Assembly (NCBI GenBank): GCA_021521415.1
Contig: JAIQDT010014671.1
Location: forward strand, 111,773-175,772
Direction of reading: 5' to 3'
Length of the DNA: 64,000 bases
Source: Bidens hawaiensis
Lineage: Eukaryota > Streptophyta > Magnoliopsida > Asterales > Asteraceae
The notes below the pieces were generated by a model. That model was not told the origin of the DNA and did no database searches. It worked only from the letters and a program-made list of their open reading frames with translations. Shown one piece after another: positions 33,950 through 46,969 of the stretch. How positions within the stretch are numbered: the stretch's first letter is position 1; each line of letters opens with the position of its first letter. A program made the position numbers and the translations under genes.

Positions 33950-34782
33950 AAGTAATGAATGCCATTAGCTTGATTTTATCAAGAGTTAACAATTGTATCC
34001 GCAGCCTCAGAACCTTAAAAACTGTCCCAAACCCATTATGACCCAAATCATATATAGACCAGTGGTTTAAAAAAATACGACCCATTTAGACCAGACTCAC
34101 ATTGTATCTGCAATCCAAGATGAGTATCCAGTTTTCAAAAACACATATTTGCATCAAAGTACTTTAAAATGTGATGCCAGCTAGAAATGAAAAGGTGTGT
34201 CCACCAAGTCCCTTACGTACATGAGATACCTTAGCATGAATAGTGAGAGGAGGCGTCCACCAACAGCGACTAATCCTATTCTATGCGCTCTCAGATTTTG
34301 TGGCAGTATTGGATTCTAGGACAGTCAGAAAGAGAAACATAGCTATAGGCCAAAATTTAATTCATTTGAAGGATATGGATGCCACATATCCACACCGGAA
34401 TTTCATAATGATTTCCAGACTTTGTGTAATAGTACATCTTTGAAGTCAAGGTTTTAAACAAGAGAGAAAGTGTAAATACCGACTGAAACGTACAAATCAC
34501 TCATAAGTATTTTGTCTCTCTAGTTCATTCTTTCCCTTTGATATCAGAGAACTTGGAAAACAGTCCCAAACCCGTACAGACCCGTTTACACCTGACCTAA
34601 ACAAGTATAAACCCTATTCTCTAGGACAAGAAACACATTGTATCCGCAATCTAAGATTTGCATCAAAATATTTCCAAATGCCGTCTTTGTTTGATGCCAA
34701 AACACAGGCTCGTTAAAACCAAAAACAGAATGATATAAACACAGGAAACGATGAAAACAAACAACGGTAATTCAATAAACGC
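33950..34782. other. 3' flank of MEA1-like gene with an imperfect direct repeat
   Basis: About 34007-34200 and 34555-34705 share the order GTCCCAAACCC, GACCC..., ACATTGTATCYGCAATC, ATTTGCATCAAA, GATGCCA. This indicates an old segmental duplication. No ORF is convincing. Confidence 0.45.
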
Positions 34783-35287
34783 TTACGAAGATGCGGGCCG
34801 TCTAATACGTGCAAGCTCATCCATCCATCGATCCTCAGCCGCCCAATCCGGAGCCAATCCAGGCAACGATATCCCACGCATTGCCTCCATCACCCTCACC
34901 GTATTCTCCGGTGTCAACGGAGCCCTTCTTCGGCTCTCGTCCTCTCTAAACGCTCTCTGCACCGCCTCTCTCATCCTTTCTTCTTCTTCTTCTTCTTCTT
35001 TGTTCAGATCCAGATAACTGATTCCATTCTCCACGCAGCCGTTCACCAGATCCTGATCATTATCAGAAGAATCTTCTTGTTCATCCACGTTGGATATTGG
35101 TTCGTAGTATTCCGGTAATTCGTCGGGGATCGTGTCGGTGTCGCTTCCACCTGCAGAAATGAGAATCATGATTGTAGTATAGTATAGTATAGTGATCTGA
35201 AGAATAAGATGGGTTTGTTTGTATGTTAATGATTGATTTTGGGTTACCTTCAGTGAAATTGGTTTCGAAATTGGACACGGCGTTCAT
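34783..35287 (-). CDS. MEA1-like small acidic protein, two exons
   Basis: Exon 1 is 35287-35248 (MNAVSNFETNFTE), and exon 2 is 35150-34783, stop TAA. The GTAACC donor and TTCTGCAG acceptor join in phase to give TEGGSDTDTIPDELPEY, for 135 residues. The N-terminal half is acidic (NVDEQEDSSDNDQD, EEEEEEE). The C-terminal half carries AVQRAFREDESRR and VMEAMRGISLPGLAPDW, then RWMDELARIRR. That tail resembles the C-terminus of the eukaryotic male-enhanced antigen 1 (MEA1) family, whose molecular role is poorly known. This assignment is from memory of the family and is moderate. The frame has no lesion and GC content is higher than its surroundings, so this looks like the one live host gene here. 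Confidence 0.8.
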
Positions 35288-35608
35288 CTTGGATCATCCA
35301 GGGTTTTGTTTTGGGCAAGAAAATGAAAACCACCCAATTATGGATTTGGAAGAAATGTAACCAAGCATAAATTTTTCTTACACTTCCTTTTTAGTGGCTT
35401 AGGCCCAGGGTGTGTTTGGAATTGATTATTTAAGTTATTTTTTTAACTTTTTATTAGGACTTTTTAAATTATGAATTTTTTAAAAAAATATTTAGATTAG
35501 CTTATGTGTTGGAAAAAATCAACATATGTAAAAATAACACTCTTTTTAAAAAAAACTGTAGTGGGTTCTGAGGGTTGCAAAGATGTAATAGGTAAATTAA
35601 ACCCATTA
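35288..35608. promoter_or_regulatory. Upstream region of the MEA1-like gene
   Basis: Region 5' of the minus-strand gene: it should hold the promoter and 5' UTR. I see AT-rich DNA but no decisive TATA or initiator. The MITE at 35609 marks its far edge. Confidence 0.3.
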
Positions 35609-35833
35609 GGGGCTGTTTGGTAGCCTTTTAATAGTCATTAAGAGTCTACCTCTTAATGGCTCATAACCTCTTAATGGTTAAGAGACAACTTTAAGTCTGA
35701 ATGGTTAAGAGGCTACCTCTAAATGGTTACCTTTTAACCATTCAGACTTATGGCTATCTCTTAACCATTAAAAAGTTATGACCCATTAAGAGGTAGCCTT
35801 TTAATGACTGTTAAGAGGCTACCAAACAGCCCC
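35609..35833. mobile_element. 225-bp palindromic MITE
   Basis: Termini GGGGCTGTTTGGTAGCC and GGCTACCAAACAGCCCC are perfect inverses. The interior (CTCTTAATGG, TTAAGAGG words) continues the inverted repeat so that nearly the whole element can fold. Flanks end ATTA and begin ATTT; the target duplication is short or ambiguous, so PIF/Harbinger against hAT is unresolved. About 320 bp upstream of the MEA1-like gene. Confidence 0.82.
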
Positions 35834-38800
35834 ATTTAAGTTACAGATTTCTAACTTTTCAAAACCTTTTTATTTTGCCTTTTTCATAAATTAAAATCCA
35901 TAAGGTCTTATGATTTGCCAAACACCTTATACACCTTATTAACTTTTCAAAAAGTTTATATATTATTAGTTGATGAAAATAAGGAATCCCAAACACCCCC
36001 TTAGCTATATTTTTTTCCTTTGCCAATTTTCGAGAGACTAACGATTGGTTGCCTTTTATTAACTTTTGGATTTTTTCTGTTTAGTTCGGTGAAGCGGTTC
36101 GGGTAGGCATATAATAAAAATAACAAAAATCTAATTAATAATGCAAAAAATAAAATAAAATAAATAAAATAATGTTACGGGCTTAACAAGTTACAATTAT
36201 TAATTAAAATATGGGTTAAGGTTCATTGTGAAGGTTACTAAGGGTTCAGTATAAAGGTTTCTACGGGTTTGATGCTGAAATTTTTACGGATGCTATTTCA
36301 AAATACTCGAATATATGACACTATTTTTTTTGTACCCGAACCCGTTCCCCTTTACCTGCTTATGCCCTTGATTCTTTTCTTAAAAAAAACAAAAAACTAT
36401 GAAACACGATTTTTTTTAACATAATTTCAAATTCTTCTCGATTCCTCATTAAGTAAAACTGGGAAACACATCGTAAATTAACAAGATGAGACATTCAACC
36501 CACATCAACTATTGAAAATACTTTTTATACGTATTTACTTGTTTTAAACCATTCAACTCTTCGGTTATATCGTATTTAGTTTGACATATTTAATCTTCTA
36601 ATCAAACTAATAGGAGCATTCTCTTCAGAGTCTCAATCTTCCTCATTTTCTTCAAATTATATGAATGGATGCAGATTTGTTCATTTCACTCATACATTAG
36701 AATCTTTATTATCTTTCTTCCTCATCTTCAAAATTTTATGAAAACTTAATGTAGATTAATGAGTAATTTTTTTGGATTCGGGGGTAACCAGGAAAGGAAC
36801 GAGCTAATAGTATTCAAGGAATTTGGTGTTGTAATCCTAGAGACCTGTTCTGAAAACCTAGTTGTTCAAAACTTTGCTTGTATCTGATATGTCTCATGCA
36901 TTTGACAAAATTTTGAAGACCGAGACTTTTGAAAGTCTCCCAGCTGATATTATAAAACCTCTCTACCCTTAACTTGAATTAGGGAATTTCATCATTCAAG
37001 AGCTTCACCCTGTCATTTTAGAAGAATTCAGAATGTTCTCCTTTTCGGTACTTTAAAAATAATGATAATTGATTACAACTTTTCAAACCAACAAAGTATA
37101 ACGATAGCATCCTATCACCATAAAATTCTTTTGAGTTTTTAAATCTATACCACTTTTGCGTCTTTACTTTCCTATATTTCTTTTCCTTAGAATTACTATC
37201 AGCATTAAAACTGACAAAATTCTTTTATTTCATTGTATGACTCGACTCACTTTTCTCATTTTTCCAAGTTTTGTTTCTTTAATAGTCTCATAACTAGGGT
37301 CATAGCCTCTGAATTCTGAAAACTCTCAATACATCACCATTAGCATCAAAACTTGACTCATTAGTATCGATATACCATTGATACCACCCAGTGATGTCTA
37401 ATTTGATTTTAATGCCCAGTTTAAGTGTCAATTTGTTTAATTTATATTCGTAAGAGTTTTACCGTCAAAACCATTAGAAATCTGTCCAATTCATATATTA
37501 AAATCATCAGAGATGATTGTTTATATCTTATGATGATCATCGATAACGATATTAATGATTACTAAATTCTGGAAAAATTGCAGGGGTTTGGTTTATGGAG
37601 AGGGAATATCGAGATGAACAGTGGTGATACGAATGGCCTGACATTCATTAACTAGGGTTTATATACCCGTACAATGATGAACGATTCCGAATACACCAGG
37701 AATGGCTCATTCGTTAAAAAAAATTAACGAAACCCATTCATTATTCATTTGTTAACTAAAATAACGAATGTGGTCCTCATTCGCTATGGTTTTAGAGTAT
37801 TACACCGGAAGCAAATGAATGTTGTAACGAATGAATCACATTCGTTAAAATAATTAACGAATGGAAACTCATTCTTTAGACTTTCATAACGAATTAAGAA
37901 CAAAGATTACCATTCAAACCCTTGTAAAACCTTAAAATTAACCATCAAAACCAATTTTGATGCCATTTTCATAAATATTAACTTTAATACATGGGTAAAA
38001 TTTTTCACAAGATAGTAAAATCCAAAATTTTTATCAATTTTTTCAATTCGCATACTTGGTAAACGAAATAAAGCAAAAAGTAAATATTTTTGGATTTAAA
38101 AATTTTTCAAGATCAAACACACTTAAAATCTTTTTGACTTTTCAAAGTTTATATCAGAACACACCGAAAATATTTTTGTAATTTTTCAAATATTCAAACA
38201 AAAATTGAAATAAAATCAAAACACAAAAAGCAGTACATATTTTTGTGAGAAAGATCGCGACATGGGATCATATTGACTAACAACGTCTTAAACGACACTT
38301 CAATTTCGGCATTATTATGCACATAATCCAACGATGATTGCAGATATAATTGTCCAATTTAAACTTTACACATATCTTTTGTAGCTTTACGATACTTGTT
38401 TAAGGTTCAATTAAGCACAAATCATATGTGAACCCCACCTATCAGACACAATTTTTATATCTTTAATATAGTGAATTTTTATATGTATGTAATTTTCTTT
38501 TCTTAACATGATTAGTTGTGCCACATGAAAAAATAATAAAAGAAGAATAAAGCAGAAGGTTAAAATTTTCCCTTAAGATTTGTATTACTACACGCAGATA
38601 TGGTTCCATTTTAACAAAAAAAAAAGATAAAATAAGTTAAAGTTGTATAAGACCTTAACAATCAATTCGGATAATCCCGTATTATCACATGGAGAAAGTC
38701 CAAGGCTTTATACGAAACACCAAGAAAATAAAGCAGAATATCCAAATCTTAACCCTCAGGTTGGATATGACTATCACGCAGGAGAATACAAGATTTGAAT

Positions 38801-39143
38801 AAAAATAAAGAAAATAAATGAAGTTGAATTTCTTTGCAAAATAAAAGAACAAAAATAAGCTGGATTTCTTGCAAAATGAACGCATGTATACAGAGAAATC
38901 TTTAAACTTTTGATACTTTAAACATATATTAACTATGCATCAAGACGTTGTACAACTAGATTCGACTAGCATTTAAGTTTATATCTTTTCTGCACCTATC
39001 ATAGATATCATGCAATTGATGTTACGACACTTTTTAGTCTAGTTTAACCATGTGTTAGGTCCGCTAAGTCAATATACCATCATTTCCCATATTGGTCGGA
39101 TCACATTTCACAAAATTTTATATTTTTCAATGTTTTTGTATTT
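35834..39143. other. AT-rich intergenic DNA, nothing recognised
   Basis: No ORF above 66 codons. ATTCGTTA/TAACGAAT words recur at 37640-37900 without clear period. The 3' part may include the unrecognised 3' end of Copia remnant J. Confidence 0.5.
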
Positions 39144-41543
39144 TTATATATTCCAACAAAAATCACAATCTTTTTGTATTTTCTCATATATTCTCCCCAA
39201 AATATTAAAAACATAATGAATGAAAATAACCAAAAAATTGTACAATGAAAAACAAAATGATTTACCGAGCTTTTGAATTTCAGTCAAAGTTTTCAAACCA
39301 TTTAAATCAAAAAAATATGTAAACCTCATTTTATCAAACACTTTGGTAAAAAGGTTAGCTTTTTGAAAATCCATGTGTATCTTTTCAAGATAAATTAATT
39401 TCTTTTCATTACAGCCATGGATGAAATGGTAACGCATTTCAATATGTTTCATTTTAGAGTGGTGGACGAGGTTCTTAGTAATACCTATCGCAACAGAATT
39501 ATCAATAAAGATAGGAGTAGTAAGAAACTTACCATAATTCTGCAAGTGTTGCTAGATCCACAAAACCTATGAACAACAACTCGAGGCTGCCACGTACTCG
39601 ACTTCGGCGGTTGAAGTGGAGACCGTTATCTGCTTCTTACACTTCCAGGAAACAAGCCGGTTTTCCTAAAAACTGACATCTTGCTATGGTGGACTTGAAG
39701 TTAATCTTGCACCATCCATAGTCAGAATATGTATAAGCAGTAAGATCAAAACTATCATCCTTGAGATTCCATAACCCGATGTCAGGATTACACCTTAGAT
39801 AGTGGAAAATACGCTTAACATCCACCAGATGAGTCACTCTGGGACTCAATTAATATCTAGCACACAAACCAGACAACAAACATTATATCAGGACGAGAAG
39901 CAGTTAAATACATTAATGAACCGATCGTCGCATGGTATAGGGTCGGATCAACGGTTTCCTCCAATTCATCCGGTGACAAATTGTGACCCACGGGAAGAGG
40001 AGTTGAGGGGATTTTCCAACAGTTATCTTGAATTGACTCAAGACATCATTCACATACTTGGTCTGATGAGTAAAAATTCCAGTGTCAGACTGGTGAGTCT
40101 GCAACCCCAAGAAGAAACTCATCTCTCGCATCGAGCTCATCTCGTATTTCGTCTTCATAATCTTCTCGAATTCCTTACATAACTTGTCGTTTGTCGAGCC
40201 AAAGATAATATCATCTACGTATATCTGGATAAGAAGGAGATCATCTTACACATTCTTTTAGAAACAGTACAATCCACAGTCCCTCGCTTGAAGCCACTAT
40301 TAAATAGATGGTCAGCCAGCGTGCTGTACCAAGCTCTCAGGGCTTGGTGAAGACCATAAAGAGCTTTGTTTAATCGGTAAATCGCTCAGGATAGTCTGGA
40401 TCTTTAAAACCAGGAGGCTGCTTCACATACACCTCTTCATTAATTTCCCAATTCAGAAATGCACTCTTAACGTCCATTTGATAGACCTTGAAATTCTTGA
40501 AAGCTGCATAGGCTAAAAAGATTCGTATAGCCTCCAGTCGTGCGACTGGAGCAAACACTTCGGTGTAATCTATGCCTTTTTGCTGATTGAATCATTGGAC
40601 TACCAATCTTGCTTTATTACATACAATTACCCCACGATCGTCCTTTTTACACTTAAATACCCATTTTATCGTGATCGCCTTTTTTACTTGAGCCGGTTTA
40701 TCATTGAGATCCCAAACACCCATTCAAACAAACTGTTGCAACTCTTCTTGCATTGATTCTACCCATGAAGGTTCTTGAAGTGCCATAGAAACACTCGTCG
40801 GTTCAATTTGGGATAGAAAGCAAGTGTATTTGGAAATACTCATGATTCCTGATGCATGTAAATCAGCATACACACACAATAACTTATCTTTAACTATATT
40901 AGCAATTTGACTTCGCGTACAAACTCCCTCATTTAAATCACCAATTATGTTGTCCTGAGGATGATAAGAATGAATTCGAAGAGTTGGATTGTCAGAAACT
41001 TCAACAATGTCTTGTAAGTTGGTGACATTTTCTTCAGTCGCTTCAGCATTCAAGGGTTGGAAATATTCTCCAGATTGTATCTCAGGAACTTCATGAGATT
41101 TAGCAAACGGTTCAGAGGTAGAATCTTCAAACTCGGCATCATCAGATGAAACAGAAACATCATCTGAGAATTCAGGTTGACCATGTATGGGTACATCTCG
41201 ATAAGTGGAAGATCTTGGATTAGAAAAGATTTCATCTTCCAAATAAGCACGAATCAAATCTTCAGTTTATACATCAACCAAGGGAGAGAAAGCATTGAAA
41301 AGACCATCATAATTAAACATCCAATTAGGTCCCTTGCCAGCAGGTGGTGTATGGTACCTTTGACAATCAACATGATACCATTCTTCAACACACATAAGAG
41401 AAATTAAATACCCGTTTCTTAGGTGACGAATTCCCAAAAAAGTAACCTTCTATCGCTTCTCTTCAAATTTACTCGCATGTTGGTCCTTGGAATGGATTGT
41501 TACAGGAGATATCACAAATTCAAAAGGTGCAGAATCCCCTAAG
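39144..41543 (-). pseudogene. Copia pol remnant (J), SIRE-like
   Basis: On the minus strand, from 41543 down. Integrase C-terminal/linker pieces are DQHASKFEEK, CVEEWYHVDCQRY and GPNWMFNYDGLFNAFSP. An acidic linker with ORF 41257-40724 ends EPSWVESMQEELQQFV. RT pieces [20 protein letters not shown] and [16 protein letters not shown] lie at 40558-40370. RNase H-region pieces GSLMYLTASRPDIMF, AYTYSDYGWC and KMKHIEMRYHFIHGC follow. Many stops and frameshifts; the RT catalytic YVDD region is destroyed. The integrase core and gag are missing because element E inserted at 41543, so the 5' half should lie beyond the window. Order and wording match the pol of element G at 51.3-53.3 kb. Confidence 0.88.
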
Positions 41544-41885
41544 TGTTTGACTACGAGTATTAATAAAGACAAGTATAATAGAACAATGATTGAACCGAAT
41601 GTTTATAGTATTGAATAATAGCAATGTATCTTTCAATACATGGTAAAGGACATCACAAGTTCTTACGGATGGAAATTAACAACCTTTTAACCCTAGGCCG
41701 AAGATGTGTTTATATACTACACATCTTCGCTTGTTACATAATAGGAAAAGTTATCACAACTTCGCTTAAACATTAACTTCGCTTCTAAACAACCTGATCA
41801 AACACAAAACACAAAACACATAGTTTATTACAGACATGACTAACAATAAACCTATGAAGTACTGACACACTAAAATGCACCAACA
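41544..41885 (-). repeat. 3' LTR of Copia element E
   Basis: A 342-bp LTR runs on the minus strand from TGTTGGTGCATTTTAG (41885) to GTAGTCAAACA (41544). The start matches the G LTR (TGTTGGTGCATAAATG). It has a TATA box GTATATAAACAC (41705-41722) just downstream of GCGAAGTT words. CTAAG at 41539-41543 should be one half of the target duplication inside J. A polypurine tract adjoins it. Confidence 0.82.
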
Positions 41886-41898
41886 GTCTCCCCCTTGG
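41886..41898 (-). other. Polypurine tract of element E
   Basis: CCAAGGGGGAGAC on the minus strand lies immediately before the LTR TGTTGG. This is the plus-strand primer site expected next to a 3' LTR and fixes the orientation and identity of the LTR. Confidence 0.85.
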
Positions 41899-44602
41899 CA
41901 GTAGCTTAATTTGTTTCTTGTTTCTCTTCAGTTTGAAATCCAACACCATCTTCAAGCAAAGCTTCCAGCATGCACTCCTTGTCTCACACAAACCGAGACA
42001 ACTCTCTGGCACTTCTTCCCATCTGACTTCCATGTAGGGATGCAAAAAATCTTGACATCATTGAGTACATGCAAATCAGATTTAGAGAGATTTACTAAGT
42101 ACATTGGATCATTCACTCTCAACAGCTCTTGCTCGTCCTCATCTTCCATCACCGCTTCAGCCATCTCACTATCAACACCCCAAAGCTTCATATTCTTCAA
42201 CACTTCTTGAGGCATCGACATCATCGGTATCTTCTTCAAGCATCGAACGGGTTTGTATTATACCATCATCCATGGTATCCCGTTAAATCACACACATCTA
42301 TTAACATCCTCAACATATTTCCCTTTTGAGGCTTGAGTAGAGTGAACTTATTTTCCTTCACTAATTCCTTCGAATGATTTTCTTGACCTAGTAAGAAAAA
42401 TTATCTTGGCCCCGATTGATCAAGTTCACCCTAGCCAATTCTTTTACCTCACATTCAGGTAAAGTATTGAATGATATCAAGTACATAAGAAAGTACTGAA
42501 TTCCAGTAAACCTTTTCAACACAAACAATTTCAACTTATCATCGTATATCCAACTGATAATACCCTTCTTGGATTCACTCAACTCCTTGATGTTATAAGA
42601 CTTCTTAAACGTGGGAGGGACAACTAGTTTCTTCTTTTCACAAACCATATAGCACCGCCTTATTTCCACTTGGGTTGCTCTTCCAACTTAGACTTATCAC
42701 TTTTTTCCTTTACAGTTTAGAAATCTTATTCAAGTCCACTGATTCACCACCATAGTGTTAATCCAAATATGTTAATGAATAGGAGACAGTATAACATGCT
42801 CTACCCCCTCCTCAGTAATCTAACCTTCTTCCAAGGTATCATCAATCACAATATTCTTACCAATCTCCCTTATCTCTCCTTCTAACTCATCATCAACACA
42901 AGAGATTTCATCAAACTCATCTAAGTTTTGAATAGCACCAATCTCTTCATCAACAATAACTATATCATCACCTCCAGCACTAGATCCCTTCTTACCTGAC
43001 TACCCCCGAGTTGTAGCTTGAGTACCAAGAACTTGTGAAGTGCTTGGCATCTCACCACCTGCACCTTTTAATGCACTAGGATCATCGTCAGTATCATCAC
43101 GTCTAACATTCTTCAAAACAACCTCTTCGCAGCTACTCTCCCCCTAAGATGCTAAGAACTTCTTAAGAGCATCTATAATCTCCCCCCTATTCAACAAGAA
43201 GAGCCGAATGTAGTCGATTTTCATAAATTAGCCGATGAATAGCCTGATTCTTAAGTAAATTTACGTTAGACTACTCGTCCACCACTCGTTCTAGTTCAGC
43301 AATTCTTTCACTATCAGAATGAGAAGCATTAAAAGTAACATGAACCTGCGGCAGATCATATGAGTAAGGTGGAGGAAAATCAACACCTGTAGATGGAATT
43401 GGCAAACAAGTAAAAACTGGTGGTAGAGTCACAGGCACACTTGTTTTAGCCATAGCCATCGAATCAACATAGATAGACACCACCATAGACGGTGTCAATG
43501 AAACCTGTGGTAAAGATACAATAACCTGTGCATCCAAAGCCACCGTAGAAATTCCACATGTAACTAATCTAACCCTCACATCAGCAACCGAAACACTAGC
43601 CACTGACCGTGGTATAGAAACAACCGGAATAGAACCAGAACCGTCACCAACCTGGGCTCTTTTTGCATGTTTTACAAACTTATATTGTTTTGCCTCTGAT
43701 TCTTCACCACTAACAACAAAATCCGAATCATCATTATCTGCTACTTACTTCTTCTTCTTACCATCCTGAATTCTCCTCTTTAGAGCCAAGTAACGACTAG
43801 TTTCGTCAACCCCATCAGATGAACTATCAAATTCAGTTGCCTCAGATGAATGAGGCGCAGAGGATTTTGCAATAGCCGCCGAAGGAACATCTTTCTAAAC
43901 AACATGCATTTCTAGTTCAAAATCAACATCAAGATCAATATTTTCAAACACCCGAGGATCCATAACCTCCTACTGAATAACTGGCTCTTTTAGAGGAGGA
44001 AAAACTGCTCTTGAGGTTGTTTTTGTGGAGCTACCTCAGGTTGGGAGTAGTCATTTGAGCAGGTGCATCAGGGAAACCATCATTAGGTGGGGGCATATAA
44101 AACTGATTCACAATAGCCCTAAACAAAGTTGTTGGTTGTCGTCACAACTCAGGTTTACTTCTTGAACTGCACGTACGACATTGATCATAAATCCTCTTAT
44201 TGATACTCTTGATATAATTAATCGGTATTCTCGGAGGAAAATTTGGAGCAACATGATTCAATGTCATCTGCAAAAATCTGGGATATAGAATATGCCATTC
44301 CCTCCCAGTTGCTCTCTTTTGATTATCCAACTCATAAAAGATCATGCGGCTAAAGCTATACGGCTTATTTTACACCAGCGAAGCCATAACTGATTCCATA
44401 GCCGCCTCCATACCATCCGAACCTGCCTTCCTACTTGGCATGCACACAGTCAACACATGCATTAAAAACCTCCATTGTCCCAGCAGAAAACCCTTTCATT
44501 TATGTGAATCACCAATCGGACCACAATAACCCATTTGCTGAAAAGTACCATTTCTAAACAAGTAGGAGTACTCAGTAAGACCAGTATCTTCAATCACTGT
44601 CC
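41899..44602 (-). pseudogene. Downstream ORF (ORF2) of Copia element E, degraded
   Basis: The minus-strand pieces are homologous to ORF2 of element G. MIFYELDNQKRATGREWHI, LYPRFLQMTLNHVAPNFPP and RIYDQCRTCSSRSKPE (44345-44142) pair with the G copy near 55930-56130. SHSDSERIAELERVV (near 43300) pairs with the G coiled-coil end at ~56960. Beyond the point where G is cut, E continues with GGEMPSTSQVL, DEISCVDDELEGEI, and MEIRRCYMVCEKKKL (42669-42388) down to the polypurine tract. E therefore shows the C-terminal part of ORF2 that G lacks. Many stops. The function is unknown: SIRE-type elements carry an envelope-like or longin-annotated ORF at this place. It is cut at 44602 by LTR F. Confidence 0.78.
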
Positions 44603-45223
44603 TGTAACATCCGTATTACGAGATTACTAAATAAAAGAAAATTATGGTTTCGTGTGTGTCGCTCGTTTAATTGTGTGTGTGTTTATATTTGGATAAGGAT
44701 TGGGATTGGTCAAGGAAGTGGGTGGTGGGGTCCATAGCCCTCTATATAAGGCCATCCCCCCATCCCTTCACCATTTCTTCCCAAAACACACACACACACT
44801 CCCTAGAACACACACATACTCTCTTAAGACCCGAATCCGAATCCGGGCTAAAGTAAGGAAGATCTTGGTGATCAAGTGTCTTCAAACAACAAGAATCATG
44901 TCCAGATCCTCGAGTTGTCCAGATCCGAACCGAACCCGAAGCCAAATGTGAGTTTTAGCCAACAAGGTTAAGTTTTGTGGTTGAGTTCGACATGCAAATC
45001 GATATCTTAGTTGATCGGGTTGTAAGATGTAAGAAAAACATAAACTTGGTGAGTCATAGCCTCACGGGTACGATATAGAACAAAAAGGTGATGTTCGGAC
45101 CTCATAAAACACGGGTATACAAAGTTGGTACGACCCAAAACCCATAAAAAGGGTAAAATCGGGTCCTAAGGAAAAAACAAGGAGAAAAATGGCTTTAAAA
45201 TGGTAAAAACGGCGAATGGCAGG

Positions 45224-45405
45224 AATTTCGCATCGCACAGCCATGCGAAGCGAAATCAATAATTTCGTATCGCACAGCCATGCGAAGCGAAATCAATAAT
45301 TTCGCATCGCAAAGTCATGCGAAGCAAAATTCCATGCGAAGCGTAATTCCATGCGAAGCGAAAAAGTCATGCGAAGCGAAATTCTTCCATGCGAAATTCC
45401 AGCTC
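45224..45405 (+). repeat. 37-bp minisatellite with GCGAAGCGAAAT core
   Basis: AATTTCGCATCGCACAGCC begins at 45224, 45261 and 45298, then the array degrades into shorter CCATGCGAAGCGAAATT units. Lies in the transcribed part of LTR F. Confidence 0.85.
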
Positions 45406-46046
45406 AACCCCAGCCAGGGGTTCTGCCCCTTGGACCCTGTTAGGGGCTGCCGCCCCTAGACCCCGCTACCAGGGGCGCTGCCCCCGGACCCCCGTTAGTT
45501 AAGGGTCTCATTCACCTAGATGTGATAGATAATTGATACCCGTGCCTTGTTACACAGTTAGCCGTGCGCAGCTAAGGAAGGGCATTACACTTAACTCAGA
45601 GAGAAACATGACCCAAGTGAGTTTCTAGCCCCATTTCTGCGTTATGTTTTGGGGCTGTGTGCGTACTCAATGTGATTAGTTAATACATTTACCTTAACTG
45701 GTAAGTGTATGCCGCATGAATGTTTATAAATATACCTAATTAGTATAGAAGGAGTTAAACGTATGTGTGAAGAGTTATATGAGAATAGATACAAGGATGG
45801 TAAGTATGAGGTGTATAATGTATGGATGGTATGTATGATATGTATAGTTTAATATATAAAGGGTTGCATACCCTAATAATATATGCGAAGAATGAAAGGG
45901 TTGCAGACCCTAATAATATCTGCGAAGGTTATAGGGCGAAAGGCTCTTTAAAACGTAGAACGATATGTACGTATGTAATAACTAAAGTAAGAAGAAGTAT
46001 GAATGTATGGAAGTAAGAACGTAAGAGCGAATGTAATAGGTGTCTT

Positions 46047-46050
<4 letters not shown>

Positions 46051-46102
<52 letters not shown>
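46051..46102. repeat. (TA)26 microsatellite
   Basis: Uninterrupted TA tract within LTR F. Confidence 0.95.
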
Positions 46103-46105
<3 letters not shown>

Positions 46106-46354
46106 GTGTAAGAATGAGAATGGGATGTATGTTACCTGCTTAACTAGAACTCACCCAGCGTAGCTGACTTTTAGTATGCACGCAGGTAAATAGATTGAAG
46201 GAGCTGGCTTGAGGATGGCACATGGCAGGGAATGGAAGACTGGCATCTTGGAAAGGAATGTCATGAATTAATATGATATGTTTTAAGACAAGTGTACTTT
46301 TGTTAAGACAATATTCAATGATGTGTAATGTAATGCAGGAAGTTTTTATGATTC

Positions 46355-46784
46355 TGTTGGTGCATAAATGTCAGTAGTTCATAGTCTAGTGTCTGTAATC
46401 GAGTCTGTAATGTTATTTATGTTTTTGTTTAAGCGAAGTTGTTAACAAGTTCGCCTAGGCGAACTTGTTGAACAAGCGAAGTTATGGACAACTTCGCCTG
46501 AACATATCAGGCGAAGTTGTCGTGTATATAAAGTCTTAGGTTACGGCTTTGTTTGGAGTTGGTTAATCGAGTTGATAGTTGTTAGCAGTTTTGGTTAACG
46601 AGTTTGTTCGGTAACGTGAGTCTGTAATAGTGATATCGTATCACGTGTTCGGTTATCAATATAACGTGTTCGTTTATCATATCGTGTTTGTTTGGTTTGC
46701 TTTCTACGCTCGTAACGATCTACGCAGGGATTCCGCACCTGAGTAGACCGGGATATCTCGTGTGATCCGTCCAGGGAACCTACA
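46355..46784 (+). repeat. 5' LTR of element G
   Basis: A 430-bp LTR starts TGTTGGTGCATAAATG and ends CAGGGAACCTACA. U3 carries alternating AGGCGAAGTT and AACTTCGCCT (46433-46518), directly followed by the TATA box GTGTATATAAAG (46523-46532). Confidence 0.9.
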
Positions 46785-46786
46785 AT

Positions 46787-46798
46787 TGGTATCAGAGC
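46787..46798 (+). other. Primer-binding site of element G
   Basis: TGGTATCAGAGC, complementary to the 3' end of initiator tRNA-Met, lies 2 nt after the LTR. Confidence 0.9.
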
Positions 46799-46969
46799 AT
46801 TTGCTCGATTGTGTGGTTCGGGATATTCACGCGGATGTAGAAATCGTCCCGTTTCGACTATTCGCGGGACGTGTTTTCTGTGTTTTTGATCATTCTTACC
46901 TCCTACCATCGTGTTCAAGCCTTTACACCGTCAAAAACCTCGTTAAAATCTGATTTACAGATCTGCAGA

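Larger units (their letters stand above)
44603..46354 (+). mobile_element. Ty3-type LTR (F), 5' part
   Basis: Starts TGTAACATCCGTATTACG after TGTCC (44598-44602), inserted in element E. It has a TATA box CTCTATATAAGG near 44741, a 37-bp minisatellite, a GGGGCTGCCGCCCC-type GC-rich triplicate near 45415-45495, a (TA)n tract and the AACTCACCC...CGCAGGT block (46149-46187). In the other LTRs that block lies 249-266 bp from the end, so F should have ended near 46440. Element G inserted at 46354, about 85 bp before that. Its remainder should follow G outside the window. Solo or full-length status cannot be judged. Confidence 0.8.

Noticed and set aside
36480..38400. Possible host gene remnant upstream of Copia J
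   Set aside because: I looked for splice-compatible exons on both strands and saw only short AT-rich frames.
41911..42329. Plus-strand ORFs over the ORF2 remnant of E
   Set aside because: Antisense translations of the minus-strand remnant, which has clear homology to the copy in G.
45822..46016. 64-codon ORF in LTR F
   Set aside because: Overlaps short AGGGTTGCAKACCCTAATAAT direct repeats and has no family resemblance; typical chance ORF of a long LTR.
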